Source of the DNA: Bdellovibrionales bacterium
Lineage (GTDB): Bacteria > Bdellovibrionota > Bdellovibrionia > Bdellovibrionales > JAMPXM01
Length of the DNA: 9,658 nucleotides
Assembly (NCBI GenBank): GCA_005792225.1
Contig: SXSP01000398.1
Location: 1-9,658 of the forward strand
Reading direction: 5' to 3'
Numbering within the stretch: the first letter of the stretch is position 1; the number at the start of each line of letters is the position of its first letter. The notes beneath the pieces were generated by a model that saw nothing but the letters and a program-made list of their open reading frames with translations, was not told the origin of the DNA and did no database searches. Below, one piece after another: positions 5,065 to 9,658 of the stretch. The translations under genes were made by a program, and so were the position numbers.

Positions 5065-5991
5065 TTAAGAGCTCGACGTCTCAGGATGAGACAAACGCTC
5101 AATCACGGCGAAGTAGATCGGGCCATAGCCCGTGCGATCCGGAAGAATCATGCAGCCGTATTCGGTTGGCTCCCCCATCTCGAACGTCAGCGGGATCACC
5201 CGCGCCTCGCCTTCGCGTTTTTTCAGGAGTCGCGCGATCACGGCGTCGTTTTCCAGCGGCGAGATCGAGCAGGTGGAATAAACAATTCTTCCGCCAGGTC
5301 GCACAACCGCGAGGGCTCCCGCGAGGAGCGCGTATTGTCGCACGGCTAAATTTTTTGAGCGCGCGGGGGACCACAGTTTCAATTCCTCGGGCGACGCGAG
5401 AAGGTGGCGTTCACCGGAGCAAGGAGCGTCGAGAAGAATACGGTCGTAGGCATCGGTCTCGTGTAAACACCAGCGGGTAGCATCGTGACCCGTCACCGTC
5501 ACGCGACCGAGAACTTCAGAAGGCAGATAATCTTCAAGAACGGCGCGGAGACGAGCGCGTCGACGATCCGAAATTTCGTTTGAAACGAGCCGTCCTTCGC
5601 CAATCGACTCCGCGAGGATGAGCGACTTTCCGCCCGGCGCGGCGCAGAGATCAAGAACCTCGTCTCCAGGTTCAACCGCGAGAGCTCGGGCCGCAACGAT
5701 GGAAGCTGGATCCATCACGTAAAAATCGGAGAGTCCGCGTTCATCGGTTGCGATCTCCACGCGCTTTCCCTCATTAAGGAGAAGGGCCCATGATCCGGCG
5801 AAATCAGCGATGCTAAACCCTTTCGACTTTGCTTCGACGTAAGTAGGCTCAGCGAAACGATTGATGCGCGCGACTTGGCGAACGGGAGACAACAAGGCTG
5901 CGCGGAGATCAGGCCAGCGTTCACCGAATGCGGCTGAGTAGAAAGCTTCAAATCCCGCTGAGCCCTTGCGGCCGGCCTTGTCTTTTCCCAT
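5065..5991 (-). CDS. RsmB/NOP2/Sun-type RNA m5C methyltransferase, NSUN4-like
   Basis: This 308-residue protein is an S-adenosylmethionine-dependent RNA cytosine-C5 methyltransferase that probably acts on rRNA in the cytoplasm. Motifs in order: YVMDPAS (91-97, motif X region), the SAM-binding loop DLCAAPGGKS (114-123), acidic motif II NEIS (138-141), motif IV DAPCSG (188-193) with C191, and motif VI YSTCSI (238-243) with the expected nucleophile C241. Both catalytic-site cysteines are present, so it should be active. It is shorter than RsmB (no NusB-like N-terminal domain) and RsmF (no C-terminal PUA-like extension). The strings YVMDPASI, NEIS-xRR-xRL, LEDYLP and the ending GYGPIYF are closer to eukaryotic mitochondrial NSUN3/NSUN4 as I remember them. 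The start has AAGGTGG (6004-5998) 6 bases upstream. It follows the metalloprotease gene by 16 bases and is probably co-transcribed with it, although the functions seem unrelated. Confidence 0.92.
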   Translation of the reverse strand: MGKDKAGRKGSAGFEAFYSAAFGERWPDLRAALLSPVRQVARINRFAEPTYVEAKSKGFSIADFAGSWALLLNEGKRVEIATDERGLSDFYVMDPASIVAARALAVEPGDEVLDLCAAPGGKSLILAESIGEGRLVSNEISDRRRARLRAVLEDYLPSEVLGRVTVTGHDATRWCLHETDAYDRILLDAPCSGERHLLASPEELKLWSPARSKNLAVRQYALLAGALAVVRPGGRIVYSTCSISPLENDAVIARLLKKREGEARVIPLTFEMGEPTEYGCMILPDRTGYGPIYFAVIERLSHPETSSS

Positions 5992-5997
5992 GGTCGG

Positions 5998-6004
5998 CCA
6001 CCTT
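5998..6004 (-). promoter_or_regulatory. Shine-Dalgarno site of the RNA methyltransferase gene
   Basis: AAGGTGG on the minus strand sits between the metalloprotease stop codon and the methyltransferase ATG, with a 6-base spacer. This supports the start at 5991 and separate initiation within a shared transcript. Confidence 0.75.
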
Positions 6005-6007
6005 AGC

Positions 6008-9000
6008 TCAATTTCCGGTTGCCTTCATTATTTTATAGATAGAACTGATGATCGGATCGATGCGGCCGAGTTGCGCCGTGGCGTTGTCCATTTCGGCCTT
6101 CGTGCGCCGCTGATCGAAGTTGCTGCTCGAGATTTTCGCAAAGGTCGTCGCGATGGACGAGAGATCGGCGCGCAACTCGAGGAGCGCTTGACGACGAGTT
6201 TCGTCTTGCGCCTTCGCGCTCAGCAGGCCGTCAATCCGACGAACGCCTTCGTTAAACTCCTCGACCAAGGGATCCGTATAAGCCTTCAGAGCGCGAGGCG
6301 AGAGCGTGTTGATTTGTTCCGTCACCCCGAGAAGCTGCGACCAAGCGCTTTGATCACCACTCGTTCCGACGATTCGGCGGAGTTGCTCAAGTTCAGGCAC
6401 CCGCGCGAGATTTTGATTGATGCGGACACGAAGAGCCGCCGTCTCCGGCGTCTTCAACTGAGCGAGGCCTTGAGTGCGTCCACTTTCGAGTTTTGTGAGG
6501 TCACCTTCTTTTGCTTTTCTGAAATCATCGTAGTCTTTCGCGACCGAGATGAGCTTGTACGCAATCGAGTCGCCCGACGGAATTTGGGCCGCCCGATATT
6601 CGTTATCCCCGTCGGCGCTCGTGTAACGGACCAAACTTTGACCGCTTAATTTAGTGAGACAACCCTGATCCTCGATCGAACAGATCCGCAACTTCGAGAG
6701 GATCGACTGATCGTGCGCGAAGACGAAGTCGGTAAACGCCGCGACGGTCGCATTCGTTTGGAGATCCGTGCTGAGAGCCGCAGGCAAAATAAACGGCAAA
6801 GCACGACCCTGAAGCGGGCCCGAAGGGAGCGAGATCGACATCGCCGAGATCATCGGATTCGCCGTAATGAGGCGCTCGAAAACTCCCGCGGCGAAATCTT
6901 TCGTGTACGGGTACGCGTACGGATTCCCGAGGAGCTGCACCTTGCTGCTTTCCAGTTTCAGATCCGAATATTTCGCGACACCAAGGTCGCGCAGCGAAAG
7001 CGCGATGATGGCACCGACTTTGTCGATGACGGAGCCAAGAGCGTTCAGGCGCCGAACCCCGGCTTCGTTGGATGTCGAGTTGAAGAAGGGCTTCACTCCC
7101 CGCCCCATTCCGATCGCCGCGAAGTTCTGCTTGTTGCTCTCGACAAATTTCTCGACGTCGCTGTCTTGTGAGAGACCATAGACCGTTCGTGCGACATTGC
7201 GAAGAGTCGGTATCACGGCTTCTTCGTTTGCCACGGGGAAGCCCCGACCGGGATTTCCGGGAACGAAGACATAAGTCCCGGGCTGTGACGCACCCAAAAC
7301 TTCCGCAAAGAAGTTCTTCGCAATCTCGTTTGCGTGAACGAGATCCGCCAGCCCATAGGCGCGGTAGAGGTTCCAACCAACCTTGTCGCTGCGAAGCCCG
7401 CGAGCCCAAGTGCTGACGTTGTCGGGGTCGACATCCGATCTCACGGCTTCGCGTGGATCACAGACGTTCACGATTTCGCCCGCGGCGATTGAATCGCGCA
7501 TGAAGATGGAGGAGCACTGATTGGCGTCGGAAGTCTCCGCTTCCTCGCCGATGATCTGCATCCAGAAGAGCTCATCCATCACCTGGCGAACGGGAATCAT
7601 CGTCCTTGAAAGCGTGCGGCCAAGATAACCATTTGCGACTTCATCGTAGTTTGCGCGACCACGACGGAAATGTGCCAGCGCCCAGTTGCGGTGATAAGCT
7701 TCGATCGTGTTTTTCGTGATTTCACTGACGTTTCCGCCCTTGTCGAAGCGGCGGCAAAGAGCCGTTTCATTGACCTGATGGTCGGTACAGAAATAAAAGT
7801 TCTTTTGCGTCGTCTGCGGATCACGCTCGCGATCGATGGAACGATTATAAGCATAGCGAATCGCCGCGCGATCGTAAGCGCCGAGGCCTTCTCCCGAGGA
7901 GTAGAAGTCCGCGCCGTAATCCATGACCGACGAGTACATGTGGCGATCCAAATCGCTCGGATTCGCCGACTTGTCACCTGCTTGGATGCGCTTCAAAAGT
8001 TGGTGATACTGAGGCTGATAATGTTTGCGATCCGCGCTGGCCTGAAAGTTATGGCGAAGGCCGAAGTTATGTCCCATCTCGTGGAGGAGTGTCGTGTAGA
8101 ACGTGAAGATCTCGATTTCCTCTTTGAGACGTTCCCTTTGGTTGGCGGCCGCCTCGATTCCGAGCTCCTTCACCTTTCCGATCAAGAAACGGTACGCAGC
8201 CTCTTCGACCATGTCGGAGTTGTGCACGCCGTGCTCGGCTTGGCGCATGAAGATCTTTTTCTCCGCGCGCAGGACATCGCCCGCGAGCATGAGCCGATCC
8301 ATTCCAGCAAGAGCCTCATCGCCTTTTGCCGTCGTGAATCCCGGGAGAGTCGCCAGCGGCGAACGGGTGACTTCGGCGAGGGCCGAAATCTCAGGCATCG
8401 CGAGAACTCCGGCCGCTTTTCCGCTCGAGAAGAATTCCCGCTTGCGGGCCGTTGCTTGAGAAACCGTTTCCGTCATTCTCCGCGCAATGGAAGCCGGCGC
8501 CTCAAATGCGTGGGCCTTCTTTTGATCGAGACCAAGAACCTTCTCGTTCGCTTTCGACTGATTGCGAACGTTCGCCACCGAATAAGGTGAAGTGATCGAC
8601 GACTGACTCGCGAAGAGATCAGTTCCAATCACCTGCTTTAAGGGATCTTGAGCCGTGATGAGATCAATCAAAGTGTCGACACTTGCCGAAACCGAACGGA
8701 TTCCATCTTCGTACATCGTCGACCGAACTGAGATCTTCTCGCCCGTGCGTGGGTCGACCACCCCTTGCGCAACTCCGAGGAGCCCGCCACCCGCCTTGTG
8801 CGGATAGAGAGCGATCACGTTGACGGTCGGATCCGAGAGTTCCACCTCACGGCTTAAATCAAGTTCGATCACGCGGTCTTGACGACCGAGAGCCACTTGA
8901 AAAGCGCGATTCCATTCTTCCACCGCACGCTTTGTTGCGGGCAGATACTTTTTCGGAAAACCTTTGTTCACGAACCAAACGATCTTGTTGGTGGAGCAAG

Positions 9001-9658
9001 AACTGTTGCGACCGGGCTCGCAAATATTATGAACTTCCGCGTACGTCTTCACGCTCGAATCCGTAAGACCCTTATAGGGATCTTCGAAATTGAGTTGAGT
9101 CGTGAAGTAACCGAAACGGGCGAAGTCTTTTAAGCTGTAATGCACGGGCTTGAAGTCAGACGGTTTCACCGGCATCAAGAACGTACGATACGTCACGCGA
9201 AACCCAGGCGTCGCCTCCGCGCCACCTAAAGTTTCGTGACGATTGATGCGGAATGCATCCGTTCCGCGCACGTTCGATTCCACGAGCCAGCTGATATTTC
9301 CCTTTTCGTCCTTCTTCACGTCTTCGAGAAGGACGAGACCCTCTTCGCTCAAGCGCGAATCGCCCAATTGAAGGGTGAATTTCGAATACGTCACCGATGG
9401 CCGTTCCCACCCGACCCGCATGAGCGAGCGTTGTTTCCACGGCTTCGATTTATCTTCGATGATTTTGTTTGTGCTCTCGCCGTAGTCGTTCGAGTCCCGC
9501 ACGATATCAAAGTGACTTTTGATCGGATAAGACGCCACGATGGTCGCGGTCGCCTGGCGTCCTTGCGGGTCAAATGCCGAGAGAAATTGAAGTTCGTTTT
9601 CCGTGATACGAACCGTCACCAACCCGTAATCCTGTGAAAAACCGGGACTGGCGTTCAC
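6008..9658 (-). CDS. Large exported zinc metalloprotease (metzincin type), 5' end outside the window
   Basis: The last 1216 codons of a very large gene are visible, with the true start beyond 9658. The zinc site is HEMGHNFGLRH (residues 526-536 of the visible part, bases 8083-8051), matching HExxHxxGxxH: ligands H526, H530 and H536, and catalytic E527. A metzincin Met-turn, SVMDY with M579, follows 43 residues later. Upstream features include FARFGYFTT (179-187) and a WFVNKGFPKKYLP segment (228-240) followed by EEWNRAF. This resembles large bacterial zinc-dependent metalloproteases with the same GLRHNF and SVMDY signatures (DUF5117/DUF4953-type). The C-terminal part (about 1040-1200) is helical and charged, without catalytic motifs. 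Only eight cysteines occur, in four close pairs (213/221, 624/635, 715/733, 993/1000), which suggests disulfides and export. The signal peptide would lie outside the window. Its role is probably digestion of proteins or peptides outside the cytoplasm; the substrate cannot be read from the sequence. Confidence 0.9.
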   Translation of the reverse strand: MNASPGFSQDYGLVTVRITENELQFLSAFDPQGRQATATIVASYPIKSHFDIVRDSNDYGESTNKIIEDKSKPWKQRSLMRVGWERPSVTYSKFTLQLGDSRLSEEGLVLLEDVKKDEKGNISWLVESNVRGTDAFRINRHETLGGAEATPGFRVTYRTFLMPVKPSDFKPVHYSLKDFARFGYFTTQLNFEDPYKGLTDSSVKTYAEVHNICEPGRNSSCSTNKIVWFVNKGFPKKYLPATKRAVEEWNRAFQVALGRQDRVIELDLSREVELSDPTVNVIALYPHKAGGGLLGVAQGVVDPRTGEKISVRSTMYEDGIRSVSASVDTLIDLITAQDPLKQVIGTDLFASQSSITSPYSVANVRNQSKANEKVLGLDQKKAHAFEAPASIARRMTETVSQATARKREFFSSGKAAGVLAMPEISALAEVTRSPLATLPGFTTAKGDEALAGMDRLMLAGDVLRAEKKIFMRQAEHGVHNSDMVEEAAYRFLIGKVKELGIEAAANQRERLKEEIEIFTFYTTLLHEMGHNFGLRHNFQASADRKHYQPQYHQLLKRIQAGDKSANPSDLDRHMYSSVMDYGADFYSSGEGLGAYDRAAIRYAYNRSIDRERDPQTTQKNFYFCTDHQVNETALCRRFDKGGNVSEITKNTIEAYHRNWALAHFRRGRANYDEVANGYLGRTLSRTMIPVRQVMDELFWMQIIGEEAETSDANQCSSIFMRDSIAAGEIVNVCDPREAVRSDVDPDNVSTWARGLRSDKVGWNLYRAYGLADLVHANEIAKNFFAEVLGASQPGTYVFVPGNPGRGFPVANEEAVIPTLRNVARTVYGLSQDSDVEKFVESNKQNFAAIGMGRGVKPFFNSTSNEAGVRRLNALGSVIDKVGAIIALSLRDLGVAKYSDLKLESSKVQLLGNPYAYPYTKDFAAGVFERLITANPMISAMSISLPSGPLQGRALPFILPAALSTDLQTNATVAAFTDFVFAHDQSILSKLRICSIEDQGCLTKLSGQSLVRYTSADGDNEYRAAQIPSGDSIAYKLISVAKDYDDFRKAKEGDLTKLESGRTQGLAQLKTPETAALRVRINQNLARVPELEQLRRIVGTSGDQSAWSQLLGVTEQINTLSPRALKAYTDPLVEEFNEGVRRIDGLLSAKAQDETRRQALLELRADLSSIATTFAKISSSNFDQRRTKAEMDNATAQLGRIDPIISSIYKIMKATGN

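Noticed and set aside
5078..5092. Perfect 6-bp inverted repeat GTCTCA-GGA-TGAGAC near the end of the methyltransferase gene.
   Set aside because: It lies within the last codons, before the stop, and is not followed by a T tract, so it is not supported as a terminator.
7670..8590. A 306-codon + strand open frame antisense to the metalloprotease.
   Set aside because: It has shadow-frame composition (Arg/Leu/Val-rich, no domain) and lies opposite the HExxH region, which is unmistakably coding on the minus strand.

Overview
The window comes from a Gram-negative bacterium with fairly high GC content. The evidence is several Sec or lipoprotein signal peptides, a lipobox protein, a small exported protein with an unusual HQNC box before its first mature cysteine, and a large cysteine-paired exported metzincin. 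This mix resembles Bdellovibrionota or other former deltaproteobacterial predators. That assignment is an inference from protein style: there is no rRNA or other phylogenetic marker here. The region looks chromosomal, and I see no insertion sequence, integrase, CRISPR array, phage gene or complete tRNA.

Layout, left to right. (1) A + strand lipoprotein gene (163-720) converges with (2) a two-gene minus-strand operon. Its first gene (2903-1488) encodes an inner-membrane-anchored coiled-coil protein. Its C-terminal part carries six copies of a DPQxEIDAMLAQA repeat, a seventh divergent copy and then a second repeat type. The second gene (1474-740) encodes an exported HEAT-repeat protein and starts 13 bases after the first gene stops. 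(3) An 82-base divergent intergenic region with two palindromes separates this operon from a + strand dihydroorotase-like amidohydrolase (2986-4341). That enzyme's end overlaps by 23 bases (4) the convergent minus-strand gene for a small cysteine-rich lipoprotein-like protein (4792-4319). (5) About 270 bases without a convincing gene follow, including a weak intrinsic terminator for (6) a minus-strand operon. This operon holds a very large zinc metalloprotease (cut by the right edge of the window, stop at 6008) and, 16 bases downstream, an RsmB/NOP2/Sun-type RNA m5C methyltransferase that resembles the mitochondrial NSUN4 type.

The most interesting item is the membrane-anchored repeat protein. 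Its repeat core (Q-x-E-I-D-A-M-L) looks like the short CheY-binding peptide at the N terminus of flagellar FliM (SQxEIDALL) and the similar CheZ C-terminal peptide. Seven copies behind a coiled coil suggest a multivalent docking platform for receiver-domain proteins on the cytoplasmic face of the inner membrane. That function is a hypothesis; the repeats themselves are directly visible. The partner HEAT protein has a signal peptide and would lie across the membrane in the periplasm.
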